Assembly: GCA_002391555.1 (NCBI GenBank)
Contig: DGFG01000028.1
Span: 461-20,753 of the forward strand
DNA: 20,293 bases
Source of the DNA: Firmicutes bacterium UBA3906
GTDB lineage: Bacteria > Bacillota > Clostridia > Caldicoprobacterales > DTU083
Direction of reading: 5' to 3'
Below the pieces are notes generated by a model. The model was given only the letters and a program-made list of their open reading frames with translations. It had not been told where the DNA came from and searched no databases. This document shows, piece after piece, positions 1-7,831 of this stretch; within the stretch, counting starts at the first letter, position 1; each line of letters starts with the position of its first letter. Both the position numbers and the translations under genes were made by a program.

Positions 1-1
1 A

Positions 2-79
2 ATCCAAAGGGACGATGTGCTCGTAGTAATTGGAAAAGCTGAGGATATATATCGTTTTCAGGAGAAAAGCTATGATTAA
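2..79 (+). CDS. C-terminal end of a TrkA/KtrA-type K+ transport regulator (5'-truncated)
   Basis: An open frame enters from the left edge and stops at TAA 77-79, leaving only the last 25 residues. They read as the final strand and helix of an RCK_C (TrkA-C) domain: the segment DDVLVVIGKAEDIYRF resembles the usual 'GD.LVVIG..EDI..F' ending of TrkA/KtrA proteins. These are cytoplasmic NAD(H)- or nucleotide-binding subunits that gate K+ uptake channels. The next gene starts inside this one (ATG at 72, overlapping the stop), so the two are probably translationally coupled. The assignment rests on a short tail and on the resemblance alone. The NAD-binding N-terminal domain lies outside the window. 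Confidence 0.6.
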   Translation: MQRDDVLVVIGKAEDIYRFQEKSYD

Positions 80-884
80 TGATAAAGAAGATTATAGGTT
101 TATAGACAAGGGGTCTAACAAAACCATCAAGTCTATAAAGGCCTTAAAGATGAAAAAATATAGGGATAAATATGGACTATTTGTCCTAGAGGGAAAAAGG
201 CTGGTAGATGAGGCCATTGATTCGCCCTTAAAGATTAGGCTTTTAATTATTTCAGAGACTAACCTAGGTCAAGTGGACGACTATAGGCAAAGGGCAAAGG
301 ACAAAGAAATCCAGCTTTTAGTAGTTAGCGACCAGGTCTTTTCAAGTATTTCTGATACCAAGACTCCCCAGGGATATATGGCTATTGCTGAGAAAACTAC
401 AAGGGATATCTATGAGCAGCTAAGGGCTACGTCAGGCTTTTTCTTGATATTAGATGGTATAAGAGACCCAGGCAATCTGGGTACAATAATAAGGACTGCA
501 GATGCAGCGGGGCTAGAAGGAGTCATTTTAGTAAACAAGTGTGCTGATATATATAGTCCAAAGGTAATTAGGGCAACCATGGGGTCCATCCTGCGAGTTC
601 CTGTCTATGTAGACAATGAGGACCTAGGCTTGATAAGACAGCTAAGAGCCCAAGGCTACCAGATAGTAGCCAGTCACTTAAATGGGGATGATCTTTATAG
701 CTGTGAAAAGGCGGCTAAAAAGTTAGGCCTTATTATTGGCAGCGAAGACCAAGGGGTAAGCCAGGACCTACTAGACCTCTCAGACCGGCTGGTAAAGATA
801 CCTATGCCAGGGGGAGCTGAGTCATTAAATGCTGCAGTAGCAGCCGGAATACTTGTCTATGAGTTTTACCGAAAGGGCCTTTAA
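72..884 (+). CDS. SpoU/TrmH-family RNA 2'-O-ribose methyltransferase (23S rRNA type)
   Basis: Predicted 270-aa S-adenosylmethionine-dependent SPOUT methyltransferase that methylates a ribose 2'-OH in RNA. The N-terminal ~90 residues form the substrate-binding domain (FVLEGKRLVDEA). The catalytic half shows the three family motifs: motif 1 LDGIRDPGNLGTIIRTADAAG-like with the N and R of the knot, motif 2 LIIGSEDQGVS, and motif 3 KIPMPGGAESLNAAVAAGI. I chose ATG 72 rather than the in-frame ATG at 30. AGGAGA at 60-65 sits six bases before it, and residues encoded before 72 belong to the overlapping upstream gene. B. subtilis also has a SpoU methyltransferase (YsgA/RlmP, acting on the 23S rRNA A-loop) directly upstream of pheST, so that role is a reasonable guess. 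The modified nucleotide cannot be read from sequence. Confidence 0.9.
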   Translation: MINDKEDYRFIDKGSNKTIKSIKALKMKKYRDKYGLFVLEGKRLVDEAIDSPLKIRLLIISETNLGQVDDYRQRAKDKEIQLLVVSDQVFSSISDTKTPQGYMAIAEKTTRDIYEQLRATSGFFLILDGIRDPGNLGTIIRTADAAGLEGVILVNKCADIYSPKVIRATMGSILRVPVYVDNEDLGLIRQLRAQGYQIVASHLNGDDLYSCEKAAKKLGLIIGSEDQGVSQDLLDLSDRLVKIPMPGGAESLNAAVAAGILVYEFYRKGL

Positions 885-901
885 ATAGGACTAGCAGCTA
901 C

Positions 902-930
902 TTGAATAGACAAAATGACTATGCTATAAT
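902..930 (+). promoter_or_regulatory. Sigma-A promoter for the yqzL-like/T-box/pheST transcript
   Basis: TTGAAT (902-907) and a perfect TATAAT (925-930) are separated by 17 bp, close to the consensus for the housekeeping sigma factor. The start point should lie near 937. The -10 box sits inside a perfect palindrome, ATGCTATAATTAGCAT (921-936). Confidence 0.8.
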
Positions 931-968
931 TAGCATGAAATAAGCTATAAAAGGAGCTGAACCCCATC

Positions 969-1055
969 ATGTCTGATTTGTTTTGGAGTATCTTTTTGAT
1001 GACGGGCTCACTAAATGCTTATTTATTATATAGACAATTGATAACTCTTAACTAA
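969..1055 (+). CDS. YqzL-like micro-protein (28 aa)
   Basis: A 28-codon frame begins MSDLFWSIF and contains TGSLNAYLLYR before stopping at TAA 1053-1055. The pattern 'FW..F..TGS..AYLLY' matches what I recall of the small YqzL protein family of Firmicutes, whose function is unknown. AAGGAG at 951-956 lies 12 bases upstream, longer than ideal but usable. The frame sits between the promoter at 902-930 and the first helix of the T-box, so it would be transcribed regardless of phenylalanine-tRNA charging. It holds only two Phe codons, apart from each other, so it is not an attenuator leader peptide. In B. subtilis yqzL lies beside era/recO instead. The family match is from memory of the motif. Confidence 0.7.
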   Translation: MSDLFWSIFLMTGSLNAYLLYRQLITLN

Positions 1056-1302
1056 AGGCAATGATTGAGTAAAGTAGTATCAATACACCCTTATAAAGAG
1101 AGGGAGTGCCTTGGCTGCGAGCACACCTATAAGGCCTTGATGCAAAATTCGCTCTTGAGCTGTGGGTTGAACTATAAGTAGGCCCAACCGGTTTTAGACC
1201 GTTATATCTAATGAGATTTCATGATTACTTGCAGTAGAAATGAAGTTGGGTGGTACCACGCAGGCGTTTGACCTTCGTCCCATGTAGGACGGGGGTTTTT
1301 TT
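1056..1302 (+). promoter_or_regulatory. Phe-specific T-box riboswitch leader of pheST
   Basis: The leader senses uncharged tRNA-Phe and lets transcription continue into pheST when it binds. Visible parts: the stem I base starting near 1056 with AGTAGTA; an AG-rich bulge AGAGAG (1097-1102); a candidate specifier codon TTC (Phe) at 1148-1150 followed by the usual CTCTTGAG; a small hairpin near 1186-1205; the T-box core AAGTTGGGTGGTACCACG at 1243-1260; and the overlapping terminator at 1271-1302. The UGGN bulge reads TGGT (1251-1254), so N=U would pair with discriminator base A, as expected for tRNA-Phe. The 5' boundary is approximate. Confidence 0.93.
1271..1302 (+). terminator. T-box regulated intrinsic terminator
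   Basis: The arms 1271-1280 and 1287-1296 form a 10-bp stem (two G-U pairs) with loop CATGTA, followed by a T run to 1302. The 5' arm contains CGTCCC, the segment that pairs into the alternative antiterminator in T-box leaders. Termination is therefore conditional. Confidence 0.9.
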
Positions 1303-1336
1303 AATAAGATAAGTTTTGAAAGGAGATTACTAGCTG

Positions 1337-2356
1337 ATGAAAGCAAAACTAGAAGAGATAAGGCTAGAAGCACTACATGCCCTTGAGGGCTTAGATGAGC
1401 TTGACAAGCTCGAAGAGTTTCGTTTGAAATACCTAGGAAAGAAAGGTGCCCTAACCCAGGTACTTAGGGGAATGGGAGGGCTCCCAGCCGAGGAGCGGCC
1501 GATTGTTGGACAAATCGCCAATGAGGTCAGAAATCAGCTGGAAAGTGAGCTAGAACAAAAAACAAAGGACCTAAAAGAAGCTGCCTTGACTAGGAGGCTA
1601 GAGGCTGAAAAGATAGATGTTACAGTCCCAGGTGAGAGGCCAGGACTAGGTAGGCTACATCCTGTAACAACTGTCCTAAATGAACTGAAGGATATCTTTC
1701 TGGGTATGGGCTTTGATGTGGCAGAGGGGCCTGAGATTGAATATGACTACTACAACTTTGAAGCCCTGAACCTGCCAAAGAATCATCCAGCTAGGGATAC
1801 CCAGGATACCTTTTATATAGATAATACTATACTACTAAGGACCCATACCTCCCCAGTTCAAATAAGAACAATGGAAAAACAAAAACCACCTATTAAAATA
1901 ATTTGTCCTGGTAGGGTCTATAGGTCTGACGAGGTAGATGCTACCCATTCTCCCATATTCCATCAGATAGAAGGATTAGTTGTTGACAAGGGTATAACTA
2001 TGGGAGACCTAAAAGGGGTATTAGATGTCTTTGCAAAGGCTGTTTTTGGACCAGAAACTAAAACAAAGCTAAGGCCTCATCATTTCCCCTTTACCGAACC
2101 TAGTGCTGAGGTTGACGTATCCTGTGCCATATGCAAGGGAGCTGGCTGTAGGGTCTGCTCCTATACAGGCTGGATCGAAATATTAGGTGCTGGTATGGTC
2201 CATCCAAGGGTTCTAGAGTATGTTAATATAGACCCTAATGAATACAGTGGCTTTGCTTTTGGTATGGGACTTGATAGGATTGTAAATATAAAGTATGGGA
2301 TAGATGATATAAGACTATTATTCGAAAATGATATACGTTTCTTAAAACAGTTTTAA
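1337..2356 (+). CDS. pheS: Phenylalanine--tRNA ligase alpha subunit
   Basis: Catalytic alpha subunit (339 aa, normal length) of the cytoplasmic alpha2-beta2 enzyme that charges tRNA-Phe. The N-terminal ~85 residues are charged and helical, as in the tRNA-binding coiled-coil arm. The class II synthetase core follows: [24 protein letters not shown], the motif 2 region [17 protein letters not shown] with [24 protein letters not shown], and the C-terminal motif 3 region [13 protein letters not shown]-x2-C-x4-C-x2-C cluster ([12 protein letters not shown]) precedes [13 protein letters not shown]; such clusters occur in many Firmicutes PheS. ATG 1337 has AAAGGAG 11 bases upstream (1319-1325). The gene lies downstream of the Phe T-box and 15 bp before pheT, so the two subunits are co-regulated. 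Confidence 0.98.
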   Translation: MKAKLEEIRLEALHALEGLDELDKLEEFRLKYLGKKGALTQVLRGMGGLPAEERPIVGQIANEVRNQLESELEQKTKDLKEAALTRRLEAEKIDVTVPGERPGLGRLHPVTTVLNELKDIFLGMGFDVAEGPEIEYDYYNFEALNLPKNHPARDTQDTFYIDNTILLRTHTSPVQIRTMEKQKPPIKIICPGRVYRSDEVDATHSPIFHQIEGLVVDKGITMGDLKGVLDVFAKAVFGPETKTKLRPHHFPFTEPSAEVDVSCAICKGAGCRVCSYTGWIEILGAGMVHPRVLEYVNIDPNEYSGFAFGMGLDRIVNIKYGIDDIRLLFENDIRFLKQF

Positions 2357-2371
2357 AGGAGGCAACACAGG

Positions 2372-4765
2372 ATGCTAGTACCACTTGAATGGGCTAAGGA
2401 CTATACAAATATAAATACCAGTACAAAAGAACTGGCAAAGAAAATGACAATGACAGGGTCAAAGGTCGAAGAGATAATAGAGCTAGGCCAGGATATACAA
2501 AAGGTTTTAGTAGGCAAGATAGAGACTATTAAAGCTCATCCTGATGCCGACAAGCTAGTTATATGTATTGTAGATATAGGAACAGAAAAAATACAAATAG
2601 TAACAGGTGCCCCCAACGTTAAGGAGGGCCAACTGATTCCAGTAGCGGTCCATGGGGCCAAGCTACCTGGAGGGATTAGTATAAAACGAGGCAAGCTTAG
2701 GGGTGTAGAGTCCCATGGTATGCTGTGTTCTGGCGAAGAGCTAGGCTTGACAGAGGCAGACTATGAGGGAGCACAAGTCGATGGGATCTTGGTTTTAAAC
2801 GAAGAATACCCCTTAGGCATGGATATAAAAGAGGCCCTACAGCTAGCTGGTGAGGTTATCGATTTTGAGATAACAGCTAACAGGCCAGATTGCCTATCTA
2901 TCATAGGCCTTGCTAGGGAAATGGCTATTACCTTGGGAACTAGCTTTAAAATGCCTCAGGTAAAGCTTGACAAGGGCTATGGTAATATCAAGGACCAGTT
3001 AAAGGTAAGGGTTGATAATAAAGAGCTTTGCCCAAGATATACAGCTAGACTTGTAGAGGACGTAAAAATTGAGCCCTCTCCTTTATGGATGAGAAGGCGA
3101 CTGTCAGCTGCAGGTATAAGGCCAATAAATAATATAGTTGATATAACAAACTATGTTATGCTAGAACTTGGTCAACCCATGCATGCCTTTGATTATGAAA
3201 AGATAGAGGGCGGGACTATAGTTGTCAGGAATGCTAAGCCAGGAGAAACTATAGTAAGCCTGGATGACAAGGACAGAGCCTTGACTGAGGACATGCTAGT
3301 TATTGCAGACCTAAACAAACCCATTGCCATAGCAGGTGTTATGGGGGGAGCAAATTCAGAAATTACAGAAAACACAAAGACTATAGTATTTGAAAGTGCT
3401 GTCTTTGATGGTGGCAGTGTCAGGCTTACATCCAAGGCTTTAGGCCTTCGTAGTGAATCTTCAAGCCGTTTTGAAAAGGGCTTGGATATAAATATGACAG
3501 ACCTAGCCCTTGATAGGGCTGTACAGTTGGTCCAAGAGTTAGGAGCAGGCAAACTAGTAGAGGGCCATATTGATGAGTTAGCTAGGCCGATTGAAAGAAA
3601 AAGCTTTTGTGTTAAGACTAGCAGGATAAATGACTTACTAGGACTTGACCTGCCAGTGAGCCAGATAGTTGATATTTTGACTAGGGTAGGCCTTGACATT
3701 GAGGACCTAGGCCAGGAAATCAAGGTTACAGTGCCTACCTATAGAAATGATATTGAGGGCATGGCAGACCTAGCAGAAGAAGTAGCCCGAATTTATGGCT
3801 ATGACAAGATACCCATGACCCTAATGGAGACATCTGTTGCCAAGGGGACAAGGACCCAAAAGGATAGGCTGCTTGAAAGAATAAAAAATACCCTAACAGG
3901 CATGGGCTATTATGAGGCCTTGACCTATTCCTTTACTAGCCCTAATATATATAAAACCATAGGCTATACAGACCCAAAGGATTATCCAAAGTCAATCAAG
4001 ATTGCAAACCCCTTAGGTGAGGACAATAGTATGATGCGGACAACAATTATACCCAGCATACTAGAGGTTCTTTCAAGAAACTACAACAGGAGGCTAGATA
4101 GGTGTAGGGTATTTGAGATAAATCCTGTTTTTATTCCCAAGGAAATACCCTTAAAAGAACTACCAGAGGAAATTTTGACCTTAGCTATAGGTGCTTATGG
4201 CAAGGACTATAGTTTTTTCACCCTAAAAGGCCTAATAGAGGAGCTAGTTGAAAGGCTAAGGCTTGAGGATAGGATTTCATACATACAAGATAAGCACCCT
4301 TCCATGCATCCGGGTAGATGCGCAAAGCTCCTACTTGATGATAGGGCTGTAGGCTTTATTGGGGAGCTGCATCCTAAAGTGGCTGACAACTATGGGATAA
4401 GCGATAGGGTCTATCTTGGAGAGCTTGACCTTGACCTATTACTTAGAGAAACTAATATAGAAATAAAGTATAAGGCCCTACCTAGGTATCCTGCGGTTAC
4501 TAGGGACCTAGCCTTAGTCATTAAAAAAGAGATAACAGCAGGACAGGTTCTAGATAAAATAAAGAGTGCAGGTGGAAAGATCCTAGAAGAGGTAAGCCTC
4601 TTTGATATATATGAGGGTAAACAGGTAGCTGATGGCTACAAGAGCCTTGCCTACTCCTTGACCTATAGGGCATCTGACAGGACACTCAAGGATCAAGAGG
4701 TAAACCAGGTTCATAGTAAAATAGTAGCTGCTCTAGAAAGTGACCTAGGAGCCCGCCTAAGGTAA
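2372..4765 (+). CDS. pheT: Phenylalanine--tRNA ligase beta subunit
   Basis: Beta subunit (797 aa, typical length) of PheRS. It carries tRNA-binding and editing functions. Domains in order: an EMAP-type OB-fold tRNA-binding domain (~39-150, VGKIETIKAHPDADKLVICIVDIG and GVESHGMLCSGEELGL), the B3/B4 editing domain (~205-380, with LGQPMHAFDYEKI and ESAVFDGGSVRLTSK), B5 (~405-475), the catalytic-like core (~480-680), and a C-terminal ferredoxin-fold anticodon-binding domain (~705-797, RYPAVTRDLALVI to DRTLKDQEVNQVH). AAAGGAGG at 2355-2362 overlaps the pheS stop and sits nine bases from the ATG, which indicates tight coupling. No terminator is obvious after the gene, but zapA has its own promoter. 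Confidence 0.98.
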   Translation: MLVPLEWAKDYTNINTSTKELAKKMTMTGSKVEEIIELGQDIQKVLVGKIETIKAHPDADKLVICIVDIGTEKIQIVTGAPNVKEGQLIPVAVHGAKLPGGISIKRGKLRGVESHGMLCSGEELGLTEADYEGAQVDGILVLNEEYPLGMDIKEALQLAGEVIDFEITANRPDCLSIIGLAREMAITLGTSFKMPQVKLDKGYGNIKDQLKVRVDNKELCPRYTARLVEDVKIEPSPLWMRRRLSAAGIRPINNIVDITNYVMLELGQPMHAFDYEKIEGGTIVVRNAKPGETIVSLDDKDRALTEDMLVIADLNKPIAIAGVMGGANSEITENTKTIVFESAVFDGGSVRLTSKALGLRSESSSRFEKGLDINMTDLALDRAVQLVQELGAGKLVEGHIDELARPIERKSFCVKTSRINDLLGLDLPVSQIVDILTRVGLDIEDLGQEIKVTVPTYRNDIEGMADLAEEVARIYGYDKIPMTLMETSVAKGTRTQKDRLLERIKNTLTGMGYYEALTYSFTSPNIYKTIGYTDPKDYPKSIKIANPLGEDNSMMRTTIIPSILEVLSRNYNRRLDRCRVFEINPVFIPKEIPLKELPEEILTLAIGAYGKDYSFFTLKGLIEELVERLRLEDRISYIQDKHPSMHPGRCAKLLLDDRAVGFIGELHPKVADNYGISDRVYLGELDLDLLLRETNIEIKYKALPRYPAVTRDLALVIKKEITAGQVLDKIKSAGGKILEEVSLFDIYEGKQVADGYKSLAYSLTYRASDRTLKDQEVNQVHSKIVAALESDLGARLR

Positions 4766-4802
4766 TTAAAAAGAGAATTATTGCTATTTTTGCCGAAAAA
4801 GG

Positions 4803-4831
4803 TTGTATAAAAATGGAAAGCAGTGTATAAT
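4803..4831 (+). promoter_or_regulatory. Sigma-A promoter for zapA
   Basis: TTGTAT (4803-4808), a 17-bp spacer and TATAAT (4826-4831). A second overlapping TATAAT follows at 4831-4836. It lies in the 97-bp gap after pheT and about 30 bp before the zapA start. Confidence 0.7.
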
Positions 4832-4862
4832 ATAATCATAATATGCGATATAGGGGTTGTTT

Positions 4863-5180
4863 ATGATGGCACAAAAGACTAAAACTATTGTAAAGATAGC
4901 AGGTAGGGAGTATACCATTAGGGCAAATGAAACCGAAGAGTATATCCATAGTGTAGCTATTTATGTAAATCGCAAGATGAACGAAGTTAGCACAGCTCAA
5001 CCCGGCTTAAGTGTCTCCATGACAACTATACTCACAGCAATGAACCTAGCAGATGAAGTGATAAAGCTTAAGGCAGAGATCGAAGAACTAAACCAACGGG
5101 TGAGTGAGTTACAGGACATTACCACAAGAAACTCCAATCCCCCTATTCATGACCTATCACGGAAGGCAAAAAAAAGATAA
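4863..5180 (+). CDS. zapA: Cell division protein ZapA
   Basis: Small cytoplasmic protein (105 aa from ATG 4863) of the ZapA family, which binds FtsZ and promotes Z-ring bundling. The N-terminal part (KTIVKIAGREYTIRANETEEYIHSVAIYVNRKMNE) is the family's globular domain. LADEVIKLKAEIEELNQRVSELQ forms the C-terminal coiled-coil helix used for dimer/tetramer formation. The tail is basic. AGGGG at 4852-4856 is six bases from ATG 4863 and nine from ATG 4866, so either could start. The in-frame TTG at 4857 touches the ribosome binding site and is unlikely. zapA following pheT is the same order as in Bacillus. The gene has its own promoter upstream and a terminator downstream, so it is probably monocistronic. 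Confidence 0.92.
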   Translation: MMAQKTKTIVKIAGREYTIRANETEEYIHSVAIYVNRKMNEVSTAQPGLSVSMTTILTAMNLADEVIKLKAEIEELNQRVSELQDITTRNSNPPIHDLSRKAKKR

Positions 5181-5195
5181 ATATCAGCAAGAATC

Positions 5196-5223
5196 AGAAC
5201 AGCTAATGGGCTGTTCTTTTTTT
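5196..5223 (+). terminator. Intrinsic terminator after zapA
   Basis: AGAACAGC (5196-5203) pairs perfectly with GCTGTTCT (5210-5217) around loop TAATGG, followed by a run of Ts to 5223. Confidence 0.9.
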
Positions 5224-5258
5224 ATCAAGAAAGGCTAAGCATTTTGTCCTTAATGTAG

Positions 5259-5264
5259 TATAAT
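5259..5264 (+). promoter_or_regulatory. Candidate -10 box for the U32/mutS2 operon
   Basis: A perfect TATAAT lies 26 bp before the U32 gene, just downstream of the zapA terminator where a new promoter is expected. No good -35 is seen: the hexamer 17 bp upstream is TAAGCA. The promoter may be weak or activator-dependent. Confidence 0.45.
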
Positions 5265-5289
5265 AGCAAGGATAGGAGAGGATAGATTA

Positions 5290-7812
5290 ATGAAAAGGCA
5301 GATAGAGCTACTAGCCCCAGCAGGTAGCAAGGAAGCCCTTATAGCAGCAGTACAAAATGGGGCAGATGCAGTCTATTTAGGGGCAGGCAAGTATAATGCC
5401 CGTAGGATGGCCGACAACTTTACTGATATGGACTTAAAAGAAGTCGTAGAATATGCTCATCTTTATGGAGTAAAGATATATATTACCCTTAATATATTAA
5501 TAAAGGAAAGGGAATTAAGAGATATAAGAGGCTGTTTAGACTATCTAAAAGACCTTTGTGTAGATGGACTTATAGTACAGGACCTAGGCCTTGCAAAGAT
5601 AGTAGCAAAAGACTATCCAGAACTTAGTCTACATGCCAGTACCCAAATGACAATTCACCAGCTAGAGGGAGCCAAGGTCATAGAAGACCTTGGCTTTAGC
5701 CGGGTTGTCCTAGCCAGAGAGCTTTCGCTAGAGGAAATAAGGCAGATCTCTGAAAAGACAAGCTTAGAGCTTGAGACCTTTGTCCATGGTGCCCTATGTG
5801 TATCCTATTCTGGCCAGTGCCTTATGAGCAGTATGGTAGGTGGCAGGAGTGGTAATAGGGGTATGTGTGCCCAGCCATGTAGGATGCTATACAGGCTGGA
5901 AAGTAAGCAGCAAAGGGAACAAAAGCCCTTATACCATCTCTCTACAAGGGACCTTTCTACTATAGACATATTAGATGAGATTATAGGGGCAGGGGTAAGT
6001 AGCCTAAAAATCGAGGGACGGATGAAGCGACCCGAGTATGTAGCTGTAGTAATAAAGGAATACAGAAGGGCCCTTGATGATTATATGAAACTAGGCAAAA
6101 CTAAGATAAGTGACCAGTCTAGGGAGGACCTATTACAGATATTTAACAGGGGCTTTACCAAGGGCTATTATTACGGGACTGACCACAGGACCCTCTATTC
6201 TAATGATAAGCCAAATAACAGGGGTATCTTTATAGGTACTGTCCACTCTAGCGACAATAGGCTTGCCTATATTGATCTTGAAAAGGACCTAAGTCTAGGA
6301 GATGGGCTTGAATTTAGGAGGGTTGGCGAAAGTGAAGGCAAGGGTCAAACCCTAAGTGAAATGTTTGTAGAAGGACTAGCTAGTGAGAAAGCTTTCAGGG
6401 GGCAAAGGGTAGGAATCAGGACTAACTTTAAACTTTCTAGGGGTATTAGGGTCTACAGGACCTCTAGGCTAGGCCAATTAAAGGATGCGGCTAGCACCTA
6501 TGAAAGCCTTTATGCAAGTAGAAAGATACCCATACTAGCTAGGGTTACCCTAAAAAAAGGCTTAAGGCCAGAAGTAGAATTTAAAGACAATATAGGCCTA
6601 TCTGCTAAAGCTAGCGCAGACCTACTAGTAGCTGAGGCTAGGACAAGACCCACTGTAAAGGAGGATATAATAGGCCAGCTAGAAAGGCTAGGAGATACCC
6701 CCTTTGAAATAGTAAAGTGGGATATTAATCTAGATGACAACCTATTTATCCCCCTATCGACCCTAAATCAGCTACGCCGCCATGCAGCAAATGATTTAGC
6801 TAATGCCCGGATAAGGCACTTTAATGAAAAAGCCAGTATAAAGGACTTAAGAGCTGAAAAGACCAGGAGCTTAAATAGGGAGAATAGCCTAGCCACTAGT
6901 GGCCCTGGATCAGCTAAGCAGGTCGGGGCAAATGCTAGCACAAAAAGGCCTAGGCTACATGGATACTTAGACAGGCTGGCTCTAGACCCTGATACTATAA
7001 AGGGACTTGATATGGTATTTTACAATCCCAGTGATTTTGACTTTAGAATAGATGACCTCTTAGGCCAGATAAGGGCCATCAAAGATATGGGGATAGGGGT
7101 AGGCCTGTGCCTACCTACAATTACCCGTAGTGCTGATCTTAGGCACCTTAGGGGGCTGCCAGATGAATTTTGGCAGGCCTTTGATGCAGTTCAGGCAGGC
7201 AATATTGGACAAATAAGCCTATTAGCAGAAAAGGGCATTAAAGAGACCTATGCTGGCTATTCCTTTAATATAATGAATTCAGCCTCAGTAAAAAGTCTGG
7301 CGGACCTTGCTATAGGGGGTCTAGTCCTGTCTCCAGAGTTAACACTAGCCGAGCTAGATGATATAATTAAAAATAGTATACTATCATGTGAGATCACAGT
7401 TTATGGCAGGATAGTCCTTATGACAACAGAATACTGTCCTCATGTAGATTCTAAAAAAGGATGCACAGCCTGTAATACAAGGGGCAATGATGCCTTAATC
7501 GATAGGATGGGCTACAGCTTTCCCTTGCGCAAAAAGAGGATAGGCAGATGCTATACAGAGCTTTTAAATAGCCTGCCTATATTTGTAGCAGACGATATAT
7601 CACCAATTAAAAGGCTAAATGCAGGAGCCTGGGGTCTAAGGCTTGAGGGATTAGCAGAAGATGAAATCAAAGACATAATAAAACTTTATGCCCATTTAGG
7701 CCACAGTCAAGGGCAAGGGCCTAGAAAGTGGCTCCCTGAAGCAGAAGAAACAATAGATAGGATAAAGGCTAGTGGCTTTACCAGGGGACACTTTTACAGA
7801 GGGGTTGACTAG
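5290..7812 (+). CDS. U32 family protein with DUF3656-like C-terminal half (RlhA/PrtC-like)
   Basis: Predicted 840-aa cytoplasmic protein. Residues 1-300 are the U32 domain: LLAPAGSKEALIAAVQNGADAVYLG, NARRMADNF, then HGALCVSYSGQC and SGNRGMCAQPCR, and LKIEGRMKRPEYVA. The cysteines C170-x6-C177-x15-C193-x3-C197 match the pattern associated with an Fe-S cluster in U32 relatives. Despite the 'peptidase' name, characterised members such as RlhA, TrhP and UbiU/UbiV work in hydroxylation of RNA or quinone. RlhA (23S rRNA C2501 hydroxylation) has a similar long form, so RNA modification is my preferred guess. Residues ~370-515 fit DUF3656. A polar Ser/Ala/Lys-rich linker (~516-555) leads to a second barrel-like region with extra cysteines (YCPHVDSKKGCTAC). 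AGGAGAGG at 5274-5281 supports the ATG. mutS2 follows after 19 bp. Confidence 0.88.
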   Translation: MKRQIELLAPAGSKEALIAAVQNGADAVYLGAGKYNARRMADNFTDMDLKEVVEYAHLYGVKIYITLNILIKERELRDIRGCLDYLKDLCVDGLIVQDLGLAKIVAKDYPELSLHASTQMTIHQLEGAKVIEDLGFSRVVLARELSLEEIRQISEKTSLELETFVHGALCVSYSGQCLMSSMVGGRSGNRGMCAQPCRMLYRLESKQQREQKPLYHLSTRDLSTIDILDEIIGAGVSSLKIEGRMKRPEYVAVVIKEYRRALDDYMKLGKTKISDQSREDLLQIFNRGFTKGYYYGTDHRTLYSNDKPNNRGIFIGTVHSSDNRLAYIDLEKDLSLGDGLEFRRVGESEGKGQTLSEMFVEGLASEKAFRGQRVGIRTNFKLSRGIRVYRTSRLGQLKDAASTYESLYASRKIPILARVTLKKGLRPEVEFKDNIGLSAKASADLLVAEARTRPTVKEDIIGQLERLGDTPFEIVKWDINLDDNLFIPLSTLNQLRRHAANDLANARIRHFNEKASIKDLRAEKTRSLNRENSLATSGPGSAKQVGANASTKRPRLHGYLDRLALDPDTIKGLDMVFYNPSDFDFRIDDLLGQIRAIKDMGIGVGLCLPTITRSADLRHLRGLPDEFWQAFDAVQAGNIGQISLLAEKGIKETYAGYSFNIMNSASVKSLADLAIGGLVLSPELTLAELDDIIKNSILSCEITVYGRIVLMTTEYCPHVDSKKGCTACNTRGNDALIDRMGYSFPLRKKRIGRCYTELLNSLPIFVADDISPIKRLNAGAWGLRLEGLAEDEIKDIIKLYAHLGHSQGQGPRKWLPEAEETIDRIKASGFTRGHFYRGVD

Positions 7813-7831
7813 TTTGGAGGAGACTTATCAT

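Noticed and set aside
30..71. Earlier in-frame ATG for the RNA methyltransferase
   Set aside because: It lies inside the upstream TrkA-like tail, lacks a ribosome binding site, and the added residues are not family-like. ATG 72 has AGGAGA at a proper distance.
969..1055. Phenylalanine leader peptide controlling pheST by classic attenuation
   Set aside because: The frame has only two isolated Phe codons and a conserved-looking YqzL pattern, and a complete T-box already explains the control.
3193..3723. 176-codon open frame on the - strand inside pheT
   Set aside because: It lies wholly antisense to a certain gene, is rich in Ser/Leu as expected of a shadow frame, and has no family resemblance. 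Other long antisense frames in mutS2, xylB and htrA were dropped for the same reason.
7772..7831. 20-residue N-terminal extension of MutS2
   Set aside because: It overlaps the end of the U32 gene and has no ribosome binding site. GGAGGAG sits nine bases before ATG 7832, which gives the standard MutS2 start.
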